From Lachnospiraceae bacterium UBA4711 (lineage in GTDB: Bacteria > Bacillota > Clostridia > Lachnospirales > Lachnospiraceae), in the NCBI GenBank assembly GCA_002404515.1, contig DHJV01000002.1, positions 1 through 25,430 of the forward strand: a DNA stretch of 25,430 nucleotides. Reading direction: 5' to 3'. Below, in pieces: positions 6,580 to 15,051 of the stretch. Each line of letters starts with the position of its first letter. Positions within the stretch are counted from its first letter, which is position 1. The notes beneath the pieces are model-generated. The model was not told the DNA's origin. It did not search any database and saw nothing but the letters and a program-made list of their open reading frames with translations. Made by a program: the position numbers and the translations under genes.

Positions 6580-6621
6580 AATAAGCAAGAGTCCTATCTT
6601 TCGATAAAACCCCTGCTTATT
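6580..6621 (-). terminator. Strong terminator after the cdaR-ftsEX-ctpA gene set
   Basis: On the minus strand AATAAGCAGGGG pairs over about 19 bp (several G-U pairs) with the downstream arm around a GAAA tetraloop, followed by TTTTC. It begins three bases after the protease stop codon. Confidence 0.88.
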
Positions 6622-6624
6622 ATA

Positions 6625-7890
6625 CTAATTATTCAGCATCTCTGCAATAACTTCCTGCGCTTTTTGTAACTGTGTATCATCTGCTCGGTCAATATTCACT
6701 GCGGATGTCTGTCCGTCTGGAAGCTCTACTTCATAATCCGGCGTAATGCCCTTCTTATGAATATCATTTCCATTTGGTGTAAAATACTTTGCAATCGTAA
6801 GCTTCACAGCTGTTCCATCGGAAAGTGGAATAACTGACTGAACGATGCCCTTACCAAATGTCGTTGTACCAACCAGCTTTGCCTTGCCGGAATCCTGCAT
6901 GGCACCGGAAAAAATCTCAGATGCGCTGGCACTGTTTCCATTTACAAGCACAACCAATGGGATATCCACGCTGTGCTTACCTGTATCCTTGTACTCACCA
7001 AGCACATTTCCATCACGATCTTTCGTAGATACGATGACGCCATCGTCCATGATATAATCACACATATCAACAACGGCTGTCAGAAGTCCGCCCGGATTAT
7101 CTCGCAGATCAATGATAGCTGCCTTTGCGCCATTTGCCTGCACCTCATCGATGGCATCTTCAAATTCCTGTGCTGTGTTATCATTAAACTGTGTGACTGC
7201 GATGTAGCCAACCTGATCATCAAGCATCTCATTTTCTACCGTATAGTTCTCCACTGTACGACGCTCTACATCAAACTCCAGATAATCCGGTTCGCCCTGA
7301 CGGTAAATCTTCAGATGTGCTTTCGTTCCTTCTTCGCCACGGATCATATCTACTACCACAGAAAGCTCCTGGTCAGTAATCTCCGTGTCATCAACCTGAA
7401 CCAAGATATCGCCTGCCTTAAGTCCAGCTTCCTCTGCCGGACTGTTCTTGATCGGACGTACGATCTCGACACGCATATCGGAATTCATCGTCACAACTGC
7501 ACCGATACCTACATATTCACCAGAAGTATCTTCCTGCAGTTCTGCATACTCTTCCTTTGTATAATAGACAGAATATGGATCATCCAGACCTTCCATGATT
7601 CCATCATACAATGCCTCTTCCTGTTTATCCCGGTCAACATCGAAATAATAATACTTGTCAATCAGAGAATTGATCTCATCAACCTTCTTTGCAACCGAGC
7701 TGTCCTGCCACAGATCCGATGCAACTACCGGTTCTGACGTATCTGCCTGTGTTGCATCCGAATCCGTCTGTACGTCAATGGATTCCCGTGTATTTTTCTT
7801 TGACTCTGTCTGATTTCCACAACCGATACATGCAACAGATAACGCGGTTGCCAACGCCAAAGCCCATAGTTTTTTCATGCTCTTTTTCAC
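6625..7890 (-). CDS. S41-family C-terminal processing protease (CtpA/CtpB-like)
   Basis: Membrane- or wall-associated serine protease. With the GTG start at 7890 it has 421 residues: a signal sequence (MKKLWALALATALSVACIGC) whose cysteines suggest a lipoprotein, although the lipobox is not canonical; a PDZ domain (about residues 125-205; YVGIGAVV to AGDILVQVDD); and the S41 core with catalytic Ser322 in NGNSASASE and Lys347 in TTFGKGIVQ. The start is uncertain: GTG 7890 or ATG 7878 lie behind AAAGGAG at 13 and 25 bases. The ATG at 7926 has no ribosome site. It is the last gene of the ftsEX set; CtpA-type proteases often trim or degrade cell-wall hydrolases, so its neighbour, the M23 protein, is a plausible substrate (inference). 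Confidence 0.93.
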   Translation of the reverse strand: MKKSMKKLWALALATALSVACIGCGNQTESKKNTRESIDVQTDSDATQADTSEPVVASDLWQDSSVAKKVDEINSLIDKYYYFDVDRDKQEEALYDGIMEGLDDPYSVYYTKEEYAELQEDTSGEYVGIGAVVTMNSDMRVEIVRPIKNSPAEEAGLKAGDILVQVDDTEITDQELSVVVDMIRGEEGTKAHLKIYRQGEPDYLEFDVERRTVENYTVENEMLDDQVGYIAVTQFNDNTAQEFEDAIDEVQANGAKAAIIDLRDNPGGLLTAVVDMCDYIMDDGVIVSTKDRDGNVLGEYKDTGKHSVDIPLVVLVNGNSASASEIFSGAMQDSGKAKLVGTTTFGKGIVQSVIPLSDGTAVKLTIAKYFTPNGNDIHKKGITPDYEVELPDGQTSAVNIDRADDTQLQKAQEVIAEMLNN

Positions 7891-7927
7891 GTCTACTTTT
7901 ACTCTCCTTTTACCTTGCGCTTTCATC

Positions 7928-9133
7928 TTATTGTAAATACGGCAATGGATCGACATAGCTGCCATTGATTCTTAATCCAAGATGGCAATGTGGACCTGTT
8001 GAATTTCCGGTACTTCCGGCAAGCGCAATCACCTGTCCACGCGATACCGTCTGTCCCACGCTGACACACAAGCTTGAGTTGTGCATGTATGTAGTTGACA
8101 TAGACGAACTGTGTGCGATCGTTACATAGTTACCCATTGAACTTGAATATGATGCGGCAATTACCGTTCCAGCCTCGCATGCTACAATCGGTGTTCCTGT
8201 CGGACATCCAATATCCAATCCCTGATGATATCTCGAACCGATACCTCCAGGACTCTCTCTCGGTCCAAATCTGGAAGTAATCGTTCCTCCGGTTGATACC
8301 GGCCATTGCAGGCTGCCACCTGTATATGTAATATTTACATCTGTTGGTGCTGTTGTCGTGCTTCCTGAAGCAGCAGCCGCCGCTGCAGCTGCAGCCTGTT
8401 GCTGTCTGTATGCCTCCTCTGCTGCTGCGATTGCCTGATTGGTCGCCTCAATATCCTGCTCAAGTTCGGCAATCGTTGCCTCGTAATCACCGATGGATGA
8501 TTCATAGTTTGCTACCTGCACCTGCTTACCTTCGATCATAACCTCGACAGCAGCCTTGTTGTCTTCCACTTCCAGCTTGATGTCCTCGACATCCTTCAGA
8601 TCTTTCTCCAGGCCAGCCTTTGTATCCGCGATCTCCTGACGTGTCTCTACCAGATCATCAAACATATTCTTATCGTAAGAATAAATCTGATCTGCATACT
8701 CTGCCTGATTTACAATATCGGAGATATCAGAGGTTGAGAAAAGTACATCCAGATATGATGGATTACCATTTTCATATGAGTACTTGATTCGCTCTTTCAT
8801 CGCCTCATACTGTTCCTGTTCCTTCTCCTGTGCAGCCGTAAGCTCGGTCTGCTTTGTCTCAATATCTGCCTCAAGCTGAGTCTGCTGCGCCTCCAAATCT
8901 GTAATTTCATTTGTATATTCCGTTACCTGCGCATCCAGTTCTGCAATCGCATCCAGAATCGAATTCTGTTCTTTCTCCAGCTGGGCAAGAACGGCTTCTG
9001 CTTCTTCCTTCTTACTTTCCTTCTGATCTTTCTGATCCTTCAGGTCCGAAATACTCGTCGCATTTACCGTCATACTCATGCTTCCAGCCACAGCAAATGC
9101 AATAATTGCTCTCACAAGCTTTTTACACTTCAT
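7928..9133 (-). CDS. PcsB/EnvC-like M23 (LytM) murein hydrolase, FtsEX partner
   Basis: Secreted peptidoglycan endopeptidase or its activator. Residues 1-25 form a signal peptide ending near VNA/TSI. Residues about 30-250 form a long coiled coil rich in Glu, Gln and Lys, broken by a short globular piece (KERIKYSYENGNPSYLDVLF, near 113-132), as in EnvC and PcsB. A run of Ala follows (247-255), then a short linker, then the LytM domain with zinc ligands His303 and Asp307 (HQGLD) and His384 (HCH), and His351. All metal ligands are present, so it should be an active enzyme rather than a degenerate activator like EnvC's partner-only domain. It lies 11 bases downstream of ftsX; the coiled coil is the part known to bind FtsX in this family. 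Confidence 0.93.
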   Translation of the reverse strand: MKCKKLVRAIIAFAVAGSMSMTVNATSISDLKDQKDQKESKKEEAEAVLAQLEKEQNSILDAIAELDAQVTEYTNEITDLEAQQTQLEADIETKQTELTAAQEKEQEQYEAMKERIKYSYENGNPSYLDVLFSTSDISDIVNQAEYADQIYSYDKNMFDDLVETRQEIADTKAGLEKDLKDVEDIKLEVEDNKAAVEVMIEGKQVQVANYESSIGDYEATIAELEQDIEATNQAIAAAEEAYRQQQAAAAAAAAASGSTTTAPTDVNITYTGGSLQWPVSTGGTITSRFGPRESPGGIGSRYHQGLDIGCPTGTPIVACEAGTVIAASYSSSMGNYVTIAHSSSMSTTYMHNSSLCVSVGQTVSRGQVIALAGSTGNSTGPHCHLGLRINGSYVDPLPYLQ

Positions 9134-9144
9134 ATGCTTCCCTC

Positions 9145-10053
9145 CTAGACTTTCAAATGTTTCCGTGTTGTCAATAAACTTCCTATCAAACCAAGTCCGA
9201 TACCAATACCCGCAGATAATGGAATCAGAACTGCAAATATCTCCTTTGCCGGTACAAATGCGAATAAGCTCTGTACAACGGAGAACCGGCCAATGATGTA
9301 CTGAACTACAGTATCATACATATAGTAGATCAGGATCAATGGAATCAATGATCCCACAAGTCCGATCACAACGCCCTCTACAATAAATGGCGCACGTACG
9401 AAGAAGTTCGTCGCGCCAATCAGTTTCATGATACCGATTTCTTCCTTACGCACAGTAATACCGATCGTAATCGTATTGCTGATCAGGAAAATCGATACAA
9501 GCAACAGGATTACAATAATTCCGATGGATGCATAGCTGACAACACTGTTCAGCGCTGCCACACCGTCTGCAGTCACTTCGGAGCTAAGTACCTTACGTAC
9601 ACCGGTCAATCCCTTTAAATACTGTACAAACTCTGCCTGATTCGACAGATCCTTCAAGGTGATCTTATATGATGCACTGTTCTTCAGAGGGTTGTCCCCC
9701 TGGAATGCATCGATTGCTGCCTGCGGATCATCAAACTTCTCTTCCGCATACTGCTTCCATGCTTCATCTGCGGAAATAAAATCCAACGTATTGACTTCAT
9801 CACGCAGTCGAATCTGCTGACCAATCATCGTGATATTCTCATCTGTTACGCCTTCATCGAAGAATACAGAAATTGTAACGGTATTCTCCAAATCCGCCAT
9901 AGCCGTACGGAAATTCACGATCACACAATAAAATAAACCAAATAAGAACAGACAGGAAACGATTGTTCCGATGGATGCCAACGAGAACAAAAGGTTTCTT
10001 TTTATATTTTTAATACCCTGTCTGATACTATACATGAATGAACTAATCCTCAT
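9145..10053 (-). CDS. ftsX: Cell division ABC transporter permease FtsX
   Basis: Membrane half of the FtsEX complex, which passes ATP-driven signals to a cell-wall hydrolase at the division site. The 302 residues show an N-terminal cytoplasmic piece, TM1 (about 20-45), a large extracytoplasmic loop (about 50-165), and TM2-4 (about 170-200, 218-245, 268-292). The ATG at 10053 is preceded by AAGGTGG at a good distance and overlaps the end of ftsE by 11 bases. The frame stays open slightly upstream, but that start would overlap further with no ribosome site. Gene order ftsE-ftsX-M23 hydrolase is the usual Gram-positive arrangement. Confidence 0.95.
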   Translation of the reverse strand: MRISSFMYSIRQGIKNIKRNLLFSLASIGTIVSCLFLFGLFYCVIVNFRTAMADLENTVTISVFFDEGVTDENITMIGQQIRLRDEVNTLDFISADEAWKQYAEEKFDDPQAAIDAFQGDNPLKNSASYKITLKDLSNQAEFVQYLKGLTGVRKVLSSEVTADGVAALNSVVSYASIGIIVILLLVSIFLISNTITIGITVRKEEIGIMKLIGATNFFVRAPFIVEGVVIGLVGSLIPLILIYYMYDTVVQYIIGRFSVVQSLFAFVPAKEIFAVLIPLSAGIGIGLGLIGSLLTTRKHLKV

Positions 10054-10732
10054 CGATATACCCACCTTTTTGCTCATCGCTGATTATTTCGCCATGCTTC
10101 AACGTAATTACACGTTTCTTCATCATATTGACGATCTCTTTGTTATGCGTTACAACAACAACCGTTGTTCCCTTCTTGTTGACATCCTCCAGAAGGCGCA
10201 TAATTTCCCATGAATTTTTCGGGTCCAGGTTACCGGTCGGCTCATCCGCAAGCAGGATCTCCGGCTTATTTACCAGTGCTCTTGCAAGTGCGACTCTCTG
10301 CTGCTCACCACCGGACAACTGCTTTGGAAATGACTTATATTTATCCGCAAGTCCAACCAATGTCAGCATCGCCGGTACCTGCCGGCGAATGTAGCGGCTT
10401 GGTGTCTCGATAACCCGCTGTGCAAACGCAACATTCTCATATACCGTACGATCCTTGAGCAGCCGGAAATTCTGGAATACAACACCGATCTTACGCCGGA
10501 TCTTCGGAATATTTTTTCTCTTTAATTTGCTGTAATCTGTGTCTGCAACCCTAATCTTACCAGAAGTCGGATCCAATTCCTTCAACAATAACTTGATCAG
10601 CGTCGTCTTACCAGATCCAGAAGATCCTACGATAAAGACAAACTCGCCTTTTTCTATTTTCAAACTTACATCGTTCAAGGCATACGTCTTACTCGCCGGA
10701 TACCTCATCTTCACGTGACTCAGTTCTAACAT
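10043..10732 (-). CDS. ftsE: Cell division ABC transporter ATP-binding protein FtsE
   Basis: ATPase of the FtsEX complex. In 229 residues it has Walker A GSSGSGKT (36-43), the Q-loop in VFQNFRLL, the signature LSGGEQQR (139-146), Walker B ILLADEP (159-165) followed by TGNLDP, and the switch histidine in VVTHN. Size and sequence are typical of FtsE rather than LolD-type relatives, because the partner is FtsX. The ATG follows AAAAGGAGATAATAAG. Only 27 bases separate it from the end of the CdaR-like regulator upstream, with no terminator, so the regulator gene and the ftsEX set are probably one transcript. Confidence 0.96.
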   Translation of the reverse strand: MLELSHVKMRYPASKTYALNDVSLKIEKGEFVFIVGSSGSGKTTLIKLLLKELDPTSGKIRVADTDYSKLKRKNIPKIRRKIGVVFQNFRLLKDRTVYENVAFAQRVIETPSRYIRRQVPAMLTLVGLADKYKSFPKQLSGGEQQRVALARALVNKPEILLADEPTGNLDPKNSWEIMRLLEDVNKKGTTVVVVTHNKEIVNMMKKRVITLKHGEIISDEQKGGYIDED

Positions 10733-10759
10733 CTTATTATCTCCTTTTGAGCGTATCTT

Positions 10760-11848
10760 TTAATACTCTAACGACTCCATATACTTCATATACTTCACAA
10801 CCATAAGGGCAATCTTGAAGGTAATGGCATCCTCGAATACCCGGAGGTCAAGTCCGGTACTCTTCTGAAGCTTATCCAGACGGTAAACCAAAGTATTTCG
10901 GTGAATGTAAAGCTGACGGGATGTCTCAGATACATTCAGACTGTTCTCGAAGAACTTGTTGATTGTTGTCAATGTCTCCTCGTCGAACTCATCCGGTGAT
11001 TTACCATCAAAAATCTCCTTGATAAACATCTTGCAAAGTGGAAGTGGCAGCTGATAGATCAATCGACCAATTCCAAGGTTACTGTATGCGATAATCTTTC
11101 TGTCGCTGTAAAAGATCTTTCCTACGTCCAAAGCAAGCTTTGCTTCCTTATAAGAACGGGACACTTCTTTGATTTCGTTGACAATCGTACCATATGCAAC
11201 ATTGACCGATGACATGGCTTCTGTATTCAGCATATCCACAATTACCTTTGCAGTCTTGCGCATGTCCTCGTAAGTCTCACTCGGCTTTACTTCCTTGACC
11301 AGAATAATATTTTTCTCGTCGACTGCCGTAATGAAATCCTTTGTCTTGCTGGAAAACAATGTTCTGACTGTCTCCAATGCGTTGGTATCCTTCTCCGTCT
11401 TTGTCTCGATAATAAACACGATACGTTTTACATCTGTCTCAATATGCAGCTTCTTCGCACGATTGTAAATATCTACCAAAAGCAGGTTGTCAAGCAACAG
11501 ATTCTTGATAAAATTATCCTTATCAAAGCGCTCCTTATATGCCACCAGAAGATTCTGAATCTGGAAAGTTGCCATCTTTCCGATCATATAGACATCCTCG
11601 GCATCCCCTTTTGCCAGTATGACATATTCCAGTTCATTCTCATCATACACCTTGAAAAACTGGAAACCGCGGATCACCTGACTGTCCGCCGCGGATTCAG
11701 AGAATTTCACAACCTCATCCTCATATTCTTCCATTCCGCGCATAGTTGTTGCAAGTATCTTACCTTCGGTATCCATCACGCAGAGTTCTACACGTGTTAT
11801 TGATTTAATTCCGGTAACCGTATCCTGCAGTATCTGATTCGAAATCAT
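10760..11848 (-). CDS. CdaR/PucR-type transcriptional regulator
   Basis: A 362-residue regulator. The N-terminal part (about 1-130) matches the putative sugar-diacid recognition type, the central part (about 140-250) is a GGDEF-like/PucR linker, and the C-terminal HTH_30 helix-turn-helix (about 303-330, with NVSETSRQLYIHRNTLVYRL) binds DNA. Families with this layout (CdaR) control sugar acid use in Enterobacteria; in Clostridia the ligand is usually unknown. It has its own strong promoter and lies 27 bases upstream of ftsE, so it may lead that operon. Its other neighbour is a sugar-ABC ATPase, behind a terminator. Function in this organism is unknown; family call is good. Confidence 0.88.
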   Translation of the reverse strand: MISNQILQDTVTGIKSITRVELCVMDTEGKILATTMRGMEEYEDEVVKFSESAADSQVIRGFQFFKVYDENELEYVILAKGDAEDVYMIGKMATFQIQNLLVAYKERFDKDNFIKNLLLDNLLLVDIYNRAKKLHIETDVKRIVFIIETKTEKDTNALETVRTLFSSKTKDFITAVDEKNIILVKEVKPSETYEDMRKTAKVIVDMLNTEAMSSVNVAYGTIVNEIKEVSRSYKEAKLALDVGKIFYSDRKIIAYSNLGIGRLIYQLPLPLCKMFIKEIFDGKSPDEFDEETLTTINKFFENSLNVSETSRQLYIHRNTLVYRLDKLQKSTGLDLRVFEDAITFKIALMVVKYMKYMESLEY

Positions 11849-11897
11849 TCGTCCACCCCTATTCTTTGTTGTGAATTTTTAAAAATTCTGTAACAAA

Positions 11898-11926
11898 ATT
11901 GTAACATTTATATATTCTTCTGTCAA
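11898..11926 (-). promoter_or_regulatory. Sigma-A promoter of the cdaR-like/ftsEX set
   Basis: Minus strand: TTGACA (11921-11926), 17-base spacer, TACAAT (11898-11903). This is five or six matches of six in each box. A GGGGTGG ribosome site and ATG follow about 45 bases on. Confidence 0.88.
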
Positions 11927-11994
11927 TGTCAAATACTTTCCAATTATTTAACATTGCCTATACTCATACAAAGTACATTTTACACGAAAAATGT

Positions 11995-12036
11995 AAAAAA
12001 AAAAAGAGGAAACGCATAATTTTTATGCATTTCCTC
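11995..12036 (-). terminator. Terminator of the UgpC/MsmK-type ATPase gene
   Basis: Minus strand: GAGGAAATGCATAA pairs with TTATGCGTTTCCTC over 14 bp (one G-U) around a three-base loop, then at least 11 Ts. Confidence 0.95.
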
Positions 12037-12079
12037 CGAAAAATCACACTTTGTTCAAATTTTAGAACACGTATGTAGA

Positions 12080-13192
12080 CTAGCTTACGATGATCTCCTC
12101 TGTCTCCTTATCGAAGATGTGGATCTTGCTCAGATCGAATGCGAACTGAACTGTATCACCAGGTCTTGCTGTTGTACGTGCATTTACTCTTGCTGTGATA
12201 TCGAACTGATCGATTGTAAAGTACAGATATACTTCAGCACCAAGCATTTCGTAAATATTGATTCTTGCATCGATAACACTCTCAGGTGAAGACTCAATGA
12301 AGAGCTGTTCGTCATGAATATCCTCTGGACGGATACCAAGAACAACTTCCTTATCAAGGAAATCACCACTGATAAGCTTCTGAGCCTTAGCATCAGGAAC
12401 TTTGATTGAGTGAGAACCGAACATAAGTAATACGTCTGCTCCAGACTTAACAACCTTACAATCGATGAAGTTCATAGGTGGCATACCCATGAATCCAGCT
12501 ACGAAGAGGTTGCATGGCTTATCATACAGATTCTGAGGTGTATCAACCTGCTGGATGATACCATCCTTCATAACTACGATTCTTGTACCAAGAGTCATAG
12601 CCTCTGTCTGGTCATGTGTTACGTAAATGATAGTTGTCTGCAGTCTCTGGTGAAGCTTAGAGATCTCAACACGCATCTGAACACGAAGCTTTGCATCCAG
12701 GTTTGAAAGAGGCTCGTCCATAAGGAATACCTTAGGCTCACGAACGATTGCACGTCCCATAGCCACACGCTGTCTCTGACCACCTGACAAAGCCTTTGGC
12801 TTTCTGTCAAGCAGATGCTCGATATCAAGAATCTTAGCAGCCTCATGTACCTGCTTATCAATCTTCTCCTTTGGTACCTTTCTAAGCTTCAGACCGAATG
12901 CCATGTTATCGTAAACTGACATATGCGGGTACAAAGCGTAGTTCTGGAATACCATCGCAATATCTCTGTCCTTAGGCTCTACATCGTTAACCATCTTGTC
13001 ACCGATCCAAAGCTCACCGGAACTGATATCCTCAAGACCTGCGATCATACGAAGTGTTGTTGACTTACCACATCCTGAAGGTCCAACGAAGATGATGAAC
13101 TCTTTATCTTCAATATCCAAGTTGAAGTCCTTTACAGCGTTGAAGCCATTTGGATAAATTTTATAAACATTCTTAAGTTGTAAACTAGCCAT
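12080..13192 (-). CDS. ugpC: Sugar ABC transporter ATP-binding protein (UgpC/MsmK/MalK type)
   Basis: Energy-coupling ATPase for carbohydrate ABC importers. The 370 residues show Walker A GPSGCGKST (37-45), Q-loop VFQNYALYPHM, signature LSGGQRQR (135-142), Walker B VFLMDEP, then a C-terminal TOBE/MalK regulatory domain (about 240-370, with VVLGIRPEDI). No permease or binding protein genes are adjacent. In Lachnospiraceae and streptococci such orphan ATPases (MsmK) serve several sugar importers encoded elsewhere; that is the likely role here. The ATG follows CTAAGGAGG. A strong terminator ends the gene, so it is probably a single-gene unit. The symbol is the usual family label and does not mean glycerol-phosphate specificity. 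Confidence 0.95.
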   Translation of the reverse strand: MASLQLKNVYKIYPNGFNAVKDFNLDIEDKEFIIFVGPSGCGKSTTLRMIAGLEDISSGELWIGDKMVNDVEPKDRDIAMVFQNYALYPHMSVYDNMAFGLKLRKVPKEKIDKQVHEAAKILDIEHLLDRKPKALSGGQRQRVAMGRAIVREPKVFLMDEPLSNLDAKLRVQMRVEISKLHQRLQTTIIYVTHDQTEAMTLGTRIVVMKDGIIQQVDTPQNLYDKPCNLFVAGFMGMPPMNFIDCKVVKSGADVLLMFGSHSIKVPDAKAQKLISGDFLDKEVVLGIRPEDIHDEQLFIESSPESVIDARINIYEMLGAEVYLYFTIDQFDITARVNARTTARPGDTVQFAFDLSKIHIFDKETEEIIVS

Positions 13193-13380
13193 TTTGATTT
13201 TTCCTCCTTAGATTTTAGCTATAATCATCTGACTCATGATGTTTGTATGATACACCAAATAGCCTGAAGTTGCCATATTACTATTCAACAAATAAGGCGG
13301 AAAAATATTGTGTAATTTGTATATGAAAATTTTTTTCATGATTTTTTTGTGGATTTTTCACAAACTTTACTGAATCCTGA

Positions 13381-14211
13381 CTAGCTATATTTTGTGAAAC
13401 CTTCACCATAAGCCTCCCGAATATCCCCCACAAAACAGATTGCCCGGTCATCCAGCTCATAAATTTTCCGCTTGACATTTACCATTTCCTTTGAACTAAG
13501 TGCACAGAGCAGCATCTGCTTCGGGCAGCCAGTATATCCACCCTGCGCCGGCACACGAGTGACGCCGCGTCCCAGTTGCCCGGTAATGTATTCAGTGAGT
13601 GCTTTTTCCTCGGTCGAAATGATATACATAAGCTTGGCATGATTTGGTCCTTCCAGTACAAAATCGGATACCTTCGTCATGACAAACAGGACAATCAACG
13701 CATAAATTCCATTGCGCATTCCAAACACGCCAATTCCAAACAGGATAATGATCCCGTCAACAATTGCCATCAGTTTTGGAACCGATACATGCGGGATGCG
13801 ACGATTGATGATCTGCGCTGTCATATCTGCGCCTCCTGAGGACGCATTTTGCAGAAAAATCAAACCAAGTCCGCCACCCATGATCACACCGCCACATAGT
13901 CCGTCTACCAGTACATCCCCGGTGAGAAGCGGCAATGGGCGGAGCAGTCCAAGGAACACAGACAGGCATACCGTCGCATAGACCGTCCGGTAAAATATCA
14001 GCTTTCCCAGCACCTTATACCCTATGATAAATAACGGAATATTGACCGCGGCATTGACCAGCCAAAGCGGGATACGGAACAAATGTTCCAGCAGGATTGC
14101 CAGTCCGGTCACACCTCCGGTCACCAGTTCCAGCGGATTAAAATATACAACGACCGAGAATGCCATCAAAAATGCTCCCACAGTCATCAAGCCATATCGT
14201 TTTACAGTCAT
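13381..14211 (-). CDS. YitT-family membrane protein (DUF161/DUF2179)
   Basis: A 276-residue membrane protein of unknown transport function. The N-terminal portion has five or six hydrophobic segments (for instance LMTVGAFLMAFSVVVYF, and the Gly-rich GGVIMGGGLGLIFL near 107-120), and the C-terminal about 80 residues form a soluble DUF2179 domain with a PAQGGYTGCPKQMLLCAL stretch. Length and layout match YitT/YxkD. The start is ATG 14211 behind GGAGG; an in-frame start 15 bases upstream has no ribosome site. It is preceded by the terminator of the LytR_C gene, and I see no clear promoter or terminator of its own. Confidence 0.93.
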   Translation of the reverse strand: MTVKRYGLMTVGAFLMAFSVVVYFNPLELVTGGVTGLAILLEHLFRIPLWLVNAAVNIPLFIIGYKVLGKLIFYRTVYATVCLSVFLGLLRPLPLLTGDVLVDGLCGGVIMGGGLGLIFLQNASSGGADMTAQIINRRIPHVSVPKLMAIVDGIIILFGIGVFGMRNGIYALIVLFVMTKVSDFVLEGPNHAKLMYIISTEEKALTEYITGQLGRGVTRVPAQGGYTGCPKQMLLCALSSKEMVNVKRKIYELDDRAICFVGDIREAYGEGFTKYS

Positions 14212-14228
14212 CGCACAAACCTCCACAC

Positions 14229-14264
14229 AAAAAAAGACTCCATACTAAGATCTAGTATGGAGTC
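14229..14264 (-). terminator. Terminator after the LytR_C-domain gene
   Basis: Perfect 12-bp stem GACTCCATACTA/TAGTATGGAGTC with a five-base loop, followed on the minus strand by seven Ts. Confidence 0.95.
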
Positions 14265-14286
14265 CATCTTTCATTTTTATTCGCTT

Positions 14287-14841
14287 TTAATGATTGCTGT
14301 CGGATGCACCAATAATGATCACGACATCATATCCATCTGTAGATTCTGTCACATTACTTGTAACCGTTCCAACTTCATAGCTGGCATTTGCAAAATACTG
14401 TACCAGCTCTTTTCCTACACCATCTTCTCTTGCTACGATCTTGGTGTCTGCAAGTGCTTCTGTGTAATCGGATGCATTTGTATTCGCATATCCATTTGCA
14501 TTTAACGTATCACACCAGCGTCCGGCAAGTCCGGCAATATCCGTACTGTTCAGCACCAGAATCTTCTTATCCGTCGCACTGACCGCCTCTGTCTCCTGAG
14601 CATTCTCCGTTGATTCAGCCTCTGTGGATGGTGTGATCTGCAGATCGTCCACCTGGGAATCCGTCAACGCATTCTCATCCAGCGTTGTCGCCGGCGTATC
14701 CTTCGCTGTGTTCCCCTTTAACGCCTGCATTACAAAGAATGCTCCAAATGCCACAATGGCAAGTCCTAATATAATAACGGCTGCGCGAAGCAGCATTGAA
14801 AAGAACAATCCTGCTGCCGTCTGCTGTTTTTTTCCACTCAT
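14287..14841 (-). CDS. Membrane-anchored LytR C-terminal-domain protein
   Basis: A 184-residue protein: cytoplasmic head (about 1-15), one membrane segment (about 16-41, LLRAAVIILGLAIVAFGAFFVM), a Thr/Glu-rich linker (about 45-88) and a LytR_C-type domain (about 90-180; KKILVLNSTDIAGLAGRWCDTLNANGY split here in pieces, then YDVVIIIGAS). LytR_C domains occur at the C-terminus of some wall-teichoic-acid ligases but also alone, as here, where the catalytic LCP domain is missing. The role is unknown; a cell-envelope location is likely. It has its own promoter and terminator, so it is a single-gene unit. The ATG follows TAGGAG. Confidence 0.85.
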   Translation of the reverse strand: MSGKKQQTAAGLFFSMLLRAAVIILGLAIVAFGAFFVMQALKGNTAKDTPATTLDENALTDSQVDDLQITPSTEAESTENAQETEAVSATDKKILVLNSTDIAGLAGRWCDTLNANGYANTNASDYTEALADTKIVAREDGVGKELVQYFANASYEVGTVTSNVTESTDGYDVVIIIGASDSNH

Positions 14842-14932
14842 AATTTTCTCCTATCTACGTCATACGTTTTTCAATATCTTCTACTCGTATCCACCGTCGC
14901 TCATTTAAGCCCATTTTTCAATACATTTTCCA

Positions 14933-14961
14933 AGTATAGCAAATGTTGTTGTTTTTTTCAA
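14933..14961 (-). promoter_or_regulatory. Sigma-A promoter of the LytR_C-domain gene
   Basis: Minus strand: TTGAAA (14956-14961), 17-base spacer, TATACT (14933-14938). The 5' leader is about 85 bases. The divergent SDR gene begins about 90 bases on the other side; a weak TTGTGA (14993-14998) with TATCAA 16 bases on might serve it. Confidence 0.82.
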
Positions 14962-15051
14962 CCATTTATAGCATAATCATAGTATGGATTTTTTGTGAAT
15001 ATTCTGCATCGTGCTATCAATATCTTGACAAAACAAGGAGGTTCCTGTCCT

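Noticed and set aside
8344..8541. Open frames antisense to the M23, FtsX, guaA and kinase genes
   Set aside because: They are shadows of real genes on the opposite strand, with no ribosome sites or family motifs.
13300..13375. AT-rich palindromes (ATGAAAA/TTTTCAT, TTTGTG/CACAAA) after the YitT gene as a terminator
   Set aside because: Neither stem is followed by a U-tract on the minus strand; the pairing is probably a result of AT-rich composition.
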